DNA from: Anaerolineae bacterium
GTDB lineage: Bacteria; Chloroflexota; Anaerolineae; Aggregatilineales; Phototrophicaceae
Direction: 5' to 3'
Length of the DNA: 64,000 nucleotides
Assembly (NCBI GenBank): GCA_022822545.1
Contig: JAJEBE010000054.1
Coordinates: 141,099-205,098 of the forward strand
Positions 54,145 to 62,421 of this stretch are shown here, in pieces. Position 1 is the first letter of the stretch. The number at the start of each line of letters is the position of its first letter. The notes beneath the pieces were generated by a model. That model ran no database searches. It was not told the DNA's origin and was given only the letters and a program-made list of their open reading frames with translations. The translations under genes were made by a program, and so were the position numbers.

Positions 54145-55938
54145 TTAGCCTCCCGCCTTGGGCAGAGCCGATGCGTCCGCCGACGCGTAACGGTCGAAAA
54201 TGTGACGATACGACTGGGACGTCCGCAGGAGCTCTTCATGGGTCCCCTGCGCGGCGACGCGCCCTTTGCGCAACACCACAATATGATCCGCCCAACGAAT
54301 CTGCGACAGGCGATGTGTGATCAGCAGCGTAGTGCGCCCGGTCGCCGCCGACCAGATCGCTCGCTGAATCTTGTCTTCCGTCGCGCTGTCTATCGCGCTC
54401 GTGCTGTCATCCAGGATCAGGATCGGCGGATCGGTCTGAAAGGCGCGCGCCAACGCCAGCCGCTGCCGCTGCCCGCCGCTGAGGGTCATGCCGCGCTGGC
54501 CGATAATCGTCTCGTACCGGGCGGGAAATGACGAAATGAAGTCATGCGCCTGCGCCGCCTTCGCCGACTCGATAATGTTCTCCATGTCCAGTTTGTCTTT
54601 GCCGAAGGCGATATTCTCCGCCACACTGCGGCTGAAGAGGAAGATGTCCTGTTCGATGATGCTGATTTGCGATCTTAGCGCTTGCAGGTTCCAGTCGCGC
54701 ACATCTACGCCATCCACGAGAACCCGCCCGCTATCCACATCGTAAATGCGATTGACCAGCTTGCTGAGCGTGCTCTTCCCCGAGCCCGTCTGTCCGACGA
54801 TGGCCACGGTTTGACCGGCGCGCGCCTCAAAAGAGATATCGCGCAAGGCTTCTTCTTCGGGGCTATAGCCGAAGCAAACATTTTCAAAAACGATGGATCC
54901 CTTGATGTTGCCGCTATAACCGCGAGCGTTCTGATCGAGGGCGGTCTTTCCGTTGATGACTTCAAGAATTCGTTCCGCCCCGGCGTATCCGGACGCGATC
55001 CGCGAGGAGGAAAACAGCGAGATAAACACGGGGAATTGGAATAAATTTATCAGCCCGAGAAAGGTGATGACCTGGCCTTCCCCGATCACGCCGTCTCGGA
55101 AGAGAATCACAGCGTGGATCAGCGCTGCAACTACGGTCAAGCCGAAGATCAGTATGGACAGGTAGCGCGCTTCGAACTCCCCTTGGTCGATGAACCGGTC
55201 GCGGACCAGATCCGCCAAGCTGTTGAAACTGCCAACCTCCTGTTCCTCCTGCGCCGAGCCCTTTACCACCTCGAGCCCGTCCAGGGACTCCGCCAGCCGC
55301 GCGTTCATCCGGCCGAAGCTGCCCCGCACTTCCTGCGCGATCGGGTACAGGCGCAGGATGAAGTAGATCTGCACCAGAATATGCGAGACGATGAAGAGCA
55401 GCGGGACGAATATCAGCTGCGGATGAATGCCGGGCGCGTAGACGGCGGGCATCATCAGAAACATGTTCGCGCCGGTGATCAGGTTGACGCCCGGGTTCAT
55501 CATCAGGTTCATTTCCCGCACATCATTGGTCACCCTTGCCATTGTCTCCCCGACCGGCTGCATATCGTGGTAACTCATGCTCTTGCCCAGCAAGCTCGCA
55601 TAGAGTTCGTCGCGAATGTCGCGTTCAAAGCGCTGGGCGAAAACCTCCGCGGCGAAGTTGCGGATAAACTGCAAGACTGAGCGCAAGGTCTGTGACCCTA
55701 TGATGAGCAGAACGCTATTGAGCGCGAGACGGAGACTGTCTTCGTTCATCAGCCGTATCGCGTCAAAGGCGCTGCCTATCGCGCCCGGCACCACGCCAGC
55801 GAGAAAGGCGTTGCTGAAGGCGCCGAAGACCAGCAGCAATGCAGCTATCGGATGACGAAAGATATGCGACAAGATGAAACGCAATGGGCTGTTGTGGTTG
55901 GATTTGATGGGCGCAGTAACGCTGAATTCAACCGCCAT
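54145..55938 (-). CDS. ABC exporter subunit with degenerate Walker B (heterodimer partner 1)
   Basis: 597 residues. Six helices (about 25-330) and an ATPase domain: GQTGSGKST (Walker A), canonical LSGGQRQRL signature, and Walker B LILDDSTSAID in which the catalytic Glu is Asp. That is the pattern of the non-hydrolysing half of heterodimeric exporters such as TM287/288 or LmrCD; its LSGGQ completes the active site of the partner. A GGAG site precedes the ATG. The two genes are spaced by 1 bp. Confidence 0.93.
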   Translation of the reverse strand: MAVEFSVTAPIKSNHNSPLRFILSHIFRHPIAALLLVFGAFSNAFLAGVVPGAIGSAFDAIRLMNEDSLRLALNSVLLIIGSQTLRSVLQFIRNFAAEVFAQRFERDIRDELYASLLGKSMSYHDMQPVGETMARVTNDVREMNLMMNPGVNLITGANMFLMMPAVYAPGIHPQLIFVPLLFIVSHILVQIYFILRLYPIAQEVRGSFGRMNARLAESLDGLEVVKGSAQEEQEVGSFNSLADLVRDRFIDQGEFEARYLSILIFGLTVVAALIHAVILFRDGVIGEGQVITFLGLINLFQFPVFISLFSSSRIASGYAGAERILEVINGKTALDQNARGYSGNIKGSIVFENVCFGYSPEEEALRDISFEARAGQTVAIVGQTGSGKSTLSKLVNRIYDVDSGRVLVDGVDVRDWNLQALRSQISIIEQDIFLFSRSVAENIAFGKDKLDMENIIESAKAAQAHDFISSFPARYETIIGQRGMTLSGGQRQRLALARAFQTDPPILILDDSTSAIDSATEDKIQRAIWSAATGRTTLLITHRLSQIRWADHIVVLRKGRVAAQGTHEELLRTSQSYRHIFDRYASADASALPKAGG

Positions 55939-56052
55939 TGCAGCTCCGGATTATGGCGCGGGAAGTCAAAACCAGAGTGTATCTGAATCTAGGGAATTGC
56001 AGAATGGATGATTTCTCCATCGAGGAGCCGGCATCGTGTTGACTTGCTCTTG

Positions 56053-58455
56053 TCAGCGGATGTCCAATACAAAGGGTAAAACGCCGATCGTCCCCGAGTC
56101 TGCGACTTCGGCCCCGCCGACCGGCAAGCGTGTGATGTCGCCGGAACCGCTATCGATACGATACAGGACCACCCACAGTCGATAGTCTCCCGGCTGAGTA
56201 TGCGCCGGTATTCGAATTGCCCGGTTATCCCAAACTGGAATGCCGGGCGCCTGCTTTGATGTCTCGACGAAACCGCCTTGAGGTCTAGAATCATAACCTT
56301 GAGCGACCGCTTGGCCCGAACTCGCGTCCGCAAGAAAGGCGGCTACCGTATAATCATGGTCGAGCGCGATCTCAGTTTGCCATAGCAGCGAAAACGGTAT
56401 CGCGTCTCCGGGCTCATATTGTCCGCCCTTTGGGAGGACGTAACTGACAAGTCTAATGGAGTCCCCGTAGCGCAAATCCGTCGCGGCATCGCCGAAATAC
56501 AGCGTCATCGGATCCGGGGCTGTTGCGCTGGTGTCGTATTCCAGCAGCCGCACTGCGTCGTCAGGCGTCGTCAGTTGTACATCTTGTACGAGATAATAGT
56601 GCCGGGCAAGATAGCGCTCAAGCGGGCGGAAACTCCAAGGCATGAACGGGCTTGTATTGTCCAGGACCCAGAGCCGATCATGCTTTTCGGCGAGAGCATG
56701 AATGACGCGAAGGCTCTGAACATCGAACCAGCTGTTGGGATTGTTCGATACGATTTTCGCCGGCTGTTTGTCGCTCGCCGCTTGAGCCGGGGGGCGCGGC
56801 AGCACGATGACGCGCGGCCAGACGCCATCGAAGTGATTCAGGATGAAGTTGCCATAATCGTTGCTTGGCAGCAGCAAGATGTCGCCGGGCTGGGCCGCCC
56901 CCGCGAGATAGTCGCGCGCTTCATGCAAGGCCGCCTGCGCCGATTGAGTGCGCGGGTCCCGATCGTATGCCGCGCTGAGGTTGAGCAGGATGAGGTTGAA
57001 ACAGAATATTGCCAGCAGCGGCGACGCATAGCGCCAGCGACTGCGACCATGACGAAGCAGCCGAATCAAAGCCCAGGCGACCGCCAGCGCGAGGGCGACG
57101 AAGCTGAAGCCCCATATTGGCAACTGCGCGCGCGTCCACAGAAAATCGAAGCCCAAATCTCCCCATCGTTGCGGCAGCAGCGCCCAGCGAAAATACTGCG
57201 GCTGATACATCGACGGCAGCCATTCCGCCAGCCCCTGGGATTCCGCGGGCAAGCTGTCGCTATAATGCGACCAACTCAAGGATACGGCGCTGAATTGAAT
57301 CCAGACGCCATATAACAACAGAACAGCCCAGAGCAAGCGTAGGCGACTTTGCCCAGGCTGCAGCATGCGCTCGGCCGCGGGCGCGGTCGCTAACATTAGC
57401 AGCGGCAGAACCGGCAAAAGAAAACGCGGCGGCCAGCTCAGACCGCCAAACCAATGGACGCCGGTTGTCAGCGCATGACCGGCGACATAAGCGATCAGAC
57501 CCGTTGCCACCGTGAGGACGAGCGCGTATTGCTGTCGACGCCAGAGCATCAGGCCGCCGGCGATTGCGAGCAACAAGATCGGGGAAGTGCCCCATATGCT
57601 CGCGCCGGGGCTGAGGAGATAGCTGCGCAGGGCCGCGCCGGCAAAGTCCGCTTTGATGCCGAATTGGGCGAGGAGTTGGCTGAGCGGCTGCGGCAAAGGA
57701 TCCAAGACCATTAACAGCGTGATACTTGCGCCTGCCAGCGCGAGCAGCCAGAGCGCGAGCCGGCGCGTAAACAGCCGACCAGCCCCATAACCGGCCGGCA
57801 GGGCGAAGATCAGCGCCGCCGGAATCGCAAAGACAGCCGAATGCTTGGTCAAAAACGCCAGATAAAGTCCCCCAGCCGCGGCGCCAAGGCTTAGCAGCCG
57901 GACGATCGGCTTTCGGCCCCGGCCAAGCTGAAGCGAGAGAAGCCCCGCCAGAATGAAAAACGCGCTCAAGGGTTCGCGGAAGAATGTCTGTGAATAGGCC
58001 CAGAGGTTTGTGCCCAAGCCGGCGGCAAGCGCAACGACAGCGGCGGCCGCACCGCTGAATTTCAGCGCGCGCAGGAGACAGAAAATCAGACCGACGCTCA
58101 GTGACGCGACGAAAACATTGAAGAGCCAAACGGTATGAATATTGCCGAGGCGAGGCAGAAAATCGGCCAGCCGGAGCAAAACTGTCGCCAGTTGCGCATT
58201 CAGGCGCTCCTCCACATCGTATTCGCGTAAAGGCAGTTCCGATTCTTCGCGAATGATGAGCGCCGGCTTAAACCAGTTCGATTCGTCCATCAGCCAGTCG
58301 CCATAGCGCGCTTGACTGCTTGCCGCGTCCAGCGCCCGCAATGTGTCCCCGGACTGGATAACGGCCCGGAACGTCAACATATAAACGCTCAACGTCAAGG
58401 TGACCAGCAGAAGGAATACGCTGAATGAATAAGTTTTGGAACTTGATAAGGACAT
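56053..58455 (-). CDS. GT-C-like polytopic membrane protein
   Basis: About 800 residues from ATG 58455 (MSLSSSKTYSFSVFLLL), 16 bp after the stop of the regulator gene; a longer frame overlaps that gene. The first helix is followed by a loop (WLMDESNWFKPALIIREESE) and then 10-11 helices to about residue 480. A long outer part holds GDILLLPSNDYGNFILNHFD and later VWDNRAIRIPAHTQPGDYRL, a beta-sandwich also seen in other Chloroflexota glycosyltransferases. No exact family is recognised. Together with the double-HTH gene upstream it may form an operon. Confidence 0.68.
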   Translation of the reverse strand: MSLSSSKTYSFSVFLLLVTLTLSVYMLTFRAVIQSGDTLRALDAASSQARYGDWLMDESNWFKPALIIREESELPLREYDVEERLNAQLATVLLRLADFLPRLGNIHTVWLFNVFVASLSVGLIFCLLRALKFSGAAAAVVALAAGLGTNLWAYSQTFFREPLSAFFILAGLLSLQLGRGRKPIVRLLSLGAAAGGLYLAFLTKHSAVFAIPAALIFALPAGYGAGRLFTRRLALWLLALAGASITLLMVLDPLPQPLSQLLAQFGIKADFAGAALRSYLLSPGASIWGTSPILLLAIAGGLMLWRRQQYALVLTVATGLIAYVAGHALTTGVHWFGGLSWPPRFLLPVLPLLMLATAPAAERMLQPGQSRLRLLWAVLLLYGVWIQFSAVSLSWSHYSDSLPAESQGLAEWLPSMYQPQYFRWALLPQRWGDLGFDFLWTRAQLPIWGFSFVALALAVAWALIRLLRHGRSRWRYASPLLAIFCFNLILLNLSAAYDRDPRTQSAQAALHEARDYLAGAAQPGDILLLPSNDYGNFILNHFDGVWPRVIVLPRPPAQAASDKQPAKIVSNNPNSWFDVQSLRVIHALAEKHDRLWVLDNTSPFMPWSFRPLERYLARHYYLVQDVQLTTPDDAVRLLEYDTSATAPDPMTLYFGDAATDLRYGDSIRLVSYVLPKGGQYEPGDAIPFSLLWQTEIALDHDYTVAAFLADASSGQAVAQGYDSRPQGGFVETSKQAPGIPVWDNRAIRIPAHTQPGDYRLWVVLYRIDSGSGDITRLPVGGAEVADSGTIGVLPFVLDIR

Positions 58456-58471
58456 TAATCGGTCGTCGCTG

Positions 58472-59239
58472 TCATGTTGGCGACCGGCCGTTTTCGTCAC
58501 GCCTTTCTCGAATGATGGCCAAGAGCGCGGAAGCGATTCGATCCAGATCCTCACGGTCAATATCGCGGAAGGCCATTGCCAGGCGAATGAAGGCTCGGTT
58601 CCTCTGATCCGCGGCAAACTGCGCGAGATCCACATCCTCATCCTTCGCTGTTGCGGCATTGCGGGCGGATGGACTTGCCCTGCGGAGACTGACTCCGGCC
58701 GAGTCGGTGAAATAGCTTAGATCGCGTTGCACAGCTTGCGCAAGCGCGGTCAAATGATGCACCGGCATCACGGATTCGCCGTATTCGTATCGCTGCAAAA
58801 GGTCAGCGTCAAGTCCGGTTCTCGCGCTTATATCCTCAATGCTGGCTTCTTGATCCCGGCGCGCGGATTGCAGCAGAGCGCCGGCCAGCCGCTGCCTGAT
58901 TCGCATATACTCGTCCTGCTCTGCCTGCGGCAAGACTGCCGCGCTTAAAGACTCATCGGACATGGGCGCCTTGAAGCAACTGGCCAACCCTTCCAACTGC
59001 GACAAACTTGGCGCGCGCTCGCCAAGCTCCCAGGCTTCAATCAACTGTGGCTTCACACTCAAGTATCGCGCGCAATCTTCCGTTGTGACTTCGGCGGCGA
59101 GCCGGCTTTGACGTATGAGAACTCCAAGGATTTTGCCCCGCAAGCAATGCGCCTCGTCATGATCAACATACTCGGAATCGGCGGATGTCGAAGATTGCAG
59201 CGCGCTTAACGCCACTCGCGTCAGATCAGCATAGTCCAT
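58472..59239 (-). CDS. Transcription regulator with two XRE-like HTH domains
   Basis: 255 residues from ATG 59239; a longer frame start has no support. Two XRE-like domains are seen: about 40-85 (TTEDCARYLSVKPQLIEAWE, ERAPSLSQLEGLASCF) and 115-165 (ASIEDISARTGLDADLLQRY, SVMPVHHLTALAQAVQRDL). The C-terminus is charged and helical. Proteins with tandem HTH of this type are unusual; each half may bind one half-site. The palindrome CTTGCGCAAG lies both 150 bp upstream (59390-59399) and inside the gene (58736-58745). The GT-C-like gene follows closely. Confidence 0.72.
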   Translation of the reverse strand: MDYADLTRVALSALQSSTSADSEYVDHDEAHCLRGKILGVLIRQSRLAAEVTTEDCARYLSVKPQLIEAWELGERAPSLSQLEGLASCFKAPMSDESLSAAVLPQAEQDEYMRIRQRLAGALLQSARRDQEASIEDISARTGLDADLLQRYEYGESVMPVHHLTALAQAVQRDLSYFTDSAGVSLRRASPSARNAATAKDEDVDLAQFAADQRNRAFIRLAMAFRDIDREDLDRIASALLAIIRERRDENGRSPT

Positions 59240-59587
59240 GCTGGATATCCGATTTTCAACTGATTTGCCGGTCTCATCAACCACGCGAAGGATCCGGAAT
59301 CTCGTGGTCTTTTGCCTGTCCCCGCGCTGCGATTGCTCCTTGCCCTCGCAACAGCCCCACAACCGTATCAAGGATTATAGACTTGAGTACTTGCGCAAGC
59401 AAGCTAGCTGTCCTCGATTATAGATCCCATATCGTTGCCGTCGAGCGACTGTGGCGAAAAACCCCTCCCCATTTTGAAAGGATCTCGGGCCGAGTGAAAA
59501 CGTGAACATTTATTCTCCCACTCTTCCTAATTCTATGCTACACTAATCTCACTTGCGCCTTTACAACCGAATCTTGCTGCCTCGCAG

Positions 59588-59630
59588 ATGGCCAGATTGC
59601 CAGATTGCCAAAAAAACATTTTTCCCGGCA
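59588..59630 (+). pseudogene. Relic of the HTH-family gene seen at 7.1-7.6 kb
   Basis: The bases around cagattgccaaaaaaa translate as DCQIAKKTFFP, nearly the same as DGQMAKKSFPP in the gene at 7120-7644, and the DNA is alike over about 35 bp. Stops lie close on both sides, so only a scrap remains. Confidence 0.4.
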
Positions 59631-59760
59631 ATTGCCTCCCGGCTGCCTTGACACCCTCCGTAGTTTCAAGCTGACTCTTAGGAATCAGACTTACTTGCAG
59701 GGTTGCTCGCTATTGCGGCGCTGTCTCAGGTAGTCCTGCTTGAAATTCCAACCCTTATCT

Positions 59761-59820
59761 CCCGTAATTATCCGTTATTTCCCGTAATAATCCGTAATGA
59801 TCCATAATTCTTCGTAACGA
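59761..59820. repeat. Six tandem 10-bp repeats
   Basis: Six back-to-back decamers: cccgtaatta, tccgttattt, cccgtaataa, tccgtaatga, tccataattc, ttcgtaacga. Consensus TCCGTAATnA, one helical turn each, on the same face of the DNA. Confidence 0.75.
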
Positions 59821-59880
59821 ATGAGGAGCGCCACCCGCCCGAAAATGGAAGTCGGCGCATGTCTTCCCGTCATTAATATA

Positions 59881-59941
59881 GGGCAGGCGGACACTGCCGC
59901 GGAGGTCGCGGGGAGATTCCTCGCATTGCAGCCGCCTGCCT
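59881..59941. ncRNA. Candidate structured RNA leader
   Basis: GGGCAGGCGG (59881-59890) pairs with CCGCCTGCCT (59932-59941); inside, after a 3-nt bulge, CTGC pairs with GCAG, and then GCG-AGG with CCTCGC (one bulged G). In total 20 pairs in 61 nt. It ends 45 bp before the methyltransferase start. No known riboswitch class fits. Confidence 0.45.
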
Positions 59942-59985
59942 CAACCGCTAGTATCGACCTTGCCTGACCGCTGGAGATCAGAATC

Positions 59986-60840
59986 ATGCCCAACAAAGCG
60001 CACCATGAAATTAATCGGCTTTCATGGAACGAAGGCACAAAGGCGCACAACAGCCATAAAGGCGACCAAGCAGCATTTTTCCGCGCCGGCGGCAACACTT
60101 TGTTTCATGAGGAGCAAACCCTGCTGGGCGATATCTCAGGCAAGACCTTGCTGCATTTGCAATGTAATAGCGGTCAGGACAGCTTGAGTATCGCTAACCA
60201 TCTCGGCGCCGCGGTCACCGGCGTCGATATCAGCGACGAAGCGATTCGCTTTGCTCGTGCATTGGCGCGAGACAGTGGAGTACCGGCTGATTTCATCCGC
60301 GCCGATGTATACGACTTTTTCGATAATCATGTTCAGCTTTTTGATGTCGCCTTTTCCTCTTATGGCGCAATCTGCTGGCTGTCCGATATACAGACTTGGG
60401 GGCAAGGCATCGCCAGTTGCCTGAAGTCAGGTGGGAGATTTGTACTGGTGGATTTCCATCCGGCTCTGATGATGTTTGATGCGGAATGGCGGCTAAGCGA
60501 CGATTACATGGGCGGCGTCGCCTATGAATACGATTCGGGTGTTGGGGACTATGTTGCTATGACTGGCGCGGCAGCCGGGATCGATTCACTTGAAGCGGGC
60601 ATTTGTGATTTTCACAATCCCTATCCGGGTGTCGAATATAAGTGGGGCGTTGCGGAAATCGTTACTGCTATAATTGATGCGGGTTTGCAGTTGACGCATC
60701 TGAAGGAATATGCCTATAGCAACCTCTTCAAACCATTCCCGGATATGCAGGAAATCGGTGGTCTGCGTTTCGCAGTGCCGGCGCATTTGCCGCAGAATGT
60801 TCCGCTGATGTTCAGCTTGGTTGCCGAGTTGACGCCGTGA
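59986..60840 (+). CDS. Class I SAM-dependent methyltransferase
   Basis: 284 residues. The Rossmann core shows LLHLQCNSGQDSLSIANHLG (motif I, with Q-C-N-S-G-Q in place of D-x-G-x-G), VTGVDISDEAIRFAR (motif II) and FIRADVYDF (motif III), then FDVAFSSYGAICWLSD. Such proteins methylate small molecules or cell-wall components. The ATG is preceded by GGAGATC. Its stop overlaps the GTG start of the SGNH gene, so both are translated together. Possible substrates are surface sugars. Confidence 0.87.
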   Translation: MPNKAHHEINRLSWNEGTKAHNSHKGDQAAFFRAGGNTLFHEEQTLLGDISGKTLLHLQCNSGQDSLSIANHLGAAVTGVDISDEAIRFARALARDSGVPADFIRADVYDFFDNHVQLFDVAFSSYGAICWLSDIQTWGQGIASCLKSGGRFVLVDFHPALMMFDAEWRLSDDYMGGVAYEYDSGVGDYVAMTGAAAGIDSLEAGICDFHNPYPGVEYKWGVAEIVTAIIDAGLQLTHLKEYAYSNLFKPFPDMQEIGGLRFAVPAHLPQNVPLMFSLVAELTP

Positions 60841-62408
60841 GCAATGCTTTGCCAGCGCGGAGCTACGATCCCGTACAAGTCTTGTCGCGCAGCCTCTTCG
60901 GTTTCGCGTTGATCGCCTGGCTCCCTTTGTGCCTTGTCTTTGCCTCCTTACTGCTGGCGCCGTCATCGCCGGAGGCGTCTTACGCCCAGTTGCAGCGTAC
61001 AATTGTGCTTGGCTTCGGCGTCGCAACGGCAGTAGGTCTGCTTGTCATGGTCTGGTCCTATCGCCTTGACCAGGCAAGCTCGTCCCGCGTTGCCGCGCTG
61101 ATGCTCTCCTGTATCGGTCGCCGCTGGCTCGCGCTCGCGTTGACAGTCATTCTCATCGAGTTGAATATATTGGCGCAGGCCTTGCTTAGAGACATCGCTC
61201 CTTCCATTACTGGGCCGGCAAGATTCCTGTTGATTTGCTGGTCGCTTGTTGGCGGCGGCTTGTTGCTGACCCTGCATTGGCCGGATGTCAGACGCAGGTT
61301 TCTTCGCCATCGAGACGCGCTGGCCCTGGCTGGCATCGCAATGACGGCTTTTGTCATCATTGTGTTGATGCTGGTAGTGACCGGGCGGCTGGCCACGGCG
61401 ACCGGTCTGCAAGACCGATTGCGCGGCGGTCTCGATTACCGCCTGCTCAGATTTATCGACGACGGCGAAGCGCCGACGCCGCGGGAATTCTGGGAGGAGC
61501 AGGGACAGACAAGAGTACGCTGGCTGCCTTACAGCTATTGGGTGGTCGCCCCATACGAAAGCGAACTGATTAACGTGAATGAAATCGGCCTGCGTCAGAC
61601 GCTCTCGTTTGTCGACGACCCGAGCGCGCCGCGGGTCTACTTCTTCGGCGGCTCGACCGCTTGGGGCGAAGGCGCGCGCGATGCCTACACGATTCCGTCT
61701 CAGGCGGGGCGTCTGCTTGCCGATCAGGGCGCTCCGGCAGCGGTCGCGAATTATGCGCAAACCGGTTATGTCAGCGCGCAAGATCTGATCCTTTTCCAGC
61801 GACAATTGGCTTTGGGGAATCAGCCCGATTTGGCTGTGTTTTACCAGGGCTTCAACGATATCTACTCCGCGTACTTGCAAAGCAAAGCTGGCTTGCCGCT
61901 GCGCGAAAGTCAGCGCCTGGACGATTCCGAGGCGGGGCGGCTGTTGCGGCGGGGTCAACCCCTTTTGCGCCCGCTAAATTCCAGCATCTCAGACGTAGAT
62001 TGGCGTCTGGTTACGGCGGACGGGAATAGCCCGGGTGAGATCGTCGACAACTGGCTGGGCAATCGTCGGCTGATTCGCGCCGCGGCAAAAGATTATGGCG
62101 TCGATGTTCTCTTTGTCTGGCAGCCGGCGCTCTTCGCCAAGACAGAACTGTCCTATTTTGAAGCGCAGGTCGCAGCCGAAATAGATCGAGCGCTTCCTGG
62201 ATTTTTGAACCTTTACGCGGAAGTAGATGGGCGCATACGCGAATTGGCGGCGGACGGCGCCTTGGAAGATCTGATCATATTGTCCGACCTGTTTGGCAGC
62301 TACAGCGGTGAAATCTTCTTCGACGAAGCGCATATCAACGAAGTCGGCAACAGCCTCGTCGCCGAAGCGCTCGTGGATACAATCGTCCAGCGCCTAGGCG
62401 CGCGCTAA
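60837..62408 (+). CDS. Membrane protein with a C-terminal SGNH hydrolase domain
   Basis: 523 residues, start codon GTG within the upstream TGA. Four to five helices fill residues 15-190, then an outer SGNH/GDSL-type domain: YFFGGSTAWGEGARD (block I, Ser in GGST), QTGYVSAQDL (block II-like Gly), YQGFNDIYSAYLQ (block III, Asn) and FFDEAHINEVGN (Asp-x-x-His). All four catalytic blocks are present. Such proteins remove or transfer acyl groups on sugars at the cell surface. The coupled methyltransferase suggests joint modification of a glycan. Confidence 0.82.
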   Translation: MSNALPARSYDPVQVLSRSLFGFALIAWLPLCLVFASLLLAPSSPEASYAQLQRTIVLGFGVATAVGLLVMVWSYRLDQASSSRVAALMLSCIGRRWLALALTVILIELNILAQALLRDIAPSITGPARFLLICWSLVGGGLLLTLHWPDVRRRFLRHRDALALAGIAMTAFVIIVLMLVVTGRLATATGLQDRLRGGLDYRLLRFIDDGEAPTPREFWEEQGQTRVRWLPYSYWVVAPYESELINVNEIGLRQTLSFVDDPSAPRVYFFGGSTAWGEGARDAYTIPSQAGRLLADQGAPAAVANYAQTGYVSAQDLILFQRQLALGNQPDLAVFYQGFNDIYSAYLQSKAGLPLRESQRLDDSEAGRLLRRGQPLLRPLNSSISDVDWRLVTADGNSPGEIVDNWLGNRRLIRAAAKDYGVDVLFVWQPALFAKTELSYFEAQVAAEIDRALPGFLNLYAEVDGRIRELAADGALEDLIILSDLFGSYSGEIFFDEAHINEVGNSLVAEALVDTIVQRLGAR

Positions 62409-62421
62409 GCCGAAACGCGCG

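Larger units (their letters stand above)
59240..59985. other. Structured 750-bp intergenic region
   Basis: No credible gene. It contains the CTTGCGCAAG palindrome (59390-59399), a relic of the HTH-family linker (59588-59630), six tandem decamers (59761-59820) and a long hairpin (59881-59941). The base composition is AT-richer than the surroundings. Confidence 0.6.

Noticed and set aside
59761..59820. CRISPR array
   Set aside because: Unit is 10 bp without spacers and there are no cas genes; it is a plain tandem repeat.
60963..61958. 331-residue minus-strand frame
   Set aside because: Opposite the SGNH hydrolase gene; rich in Arg and Gln without any domain.
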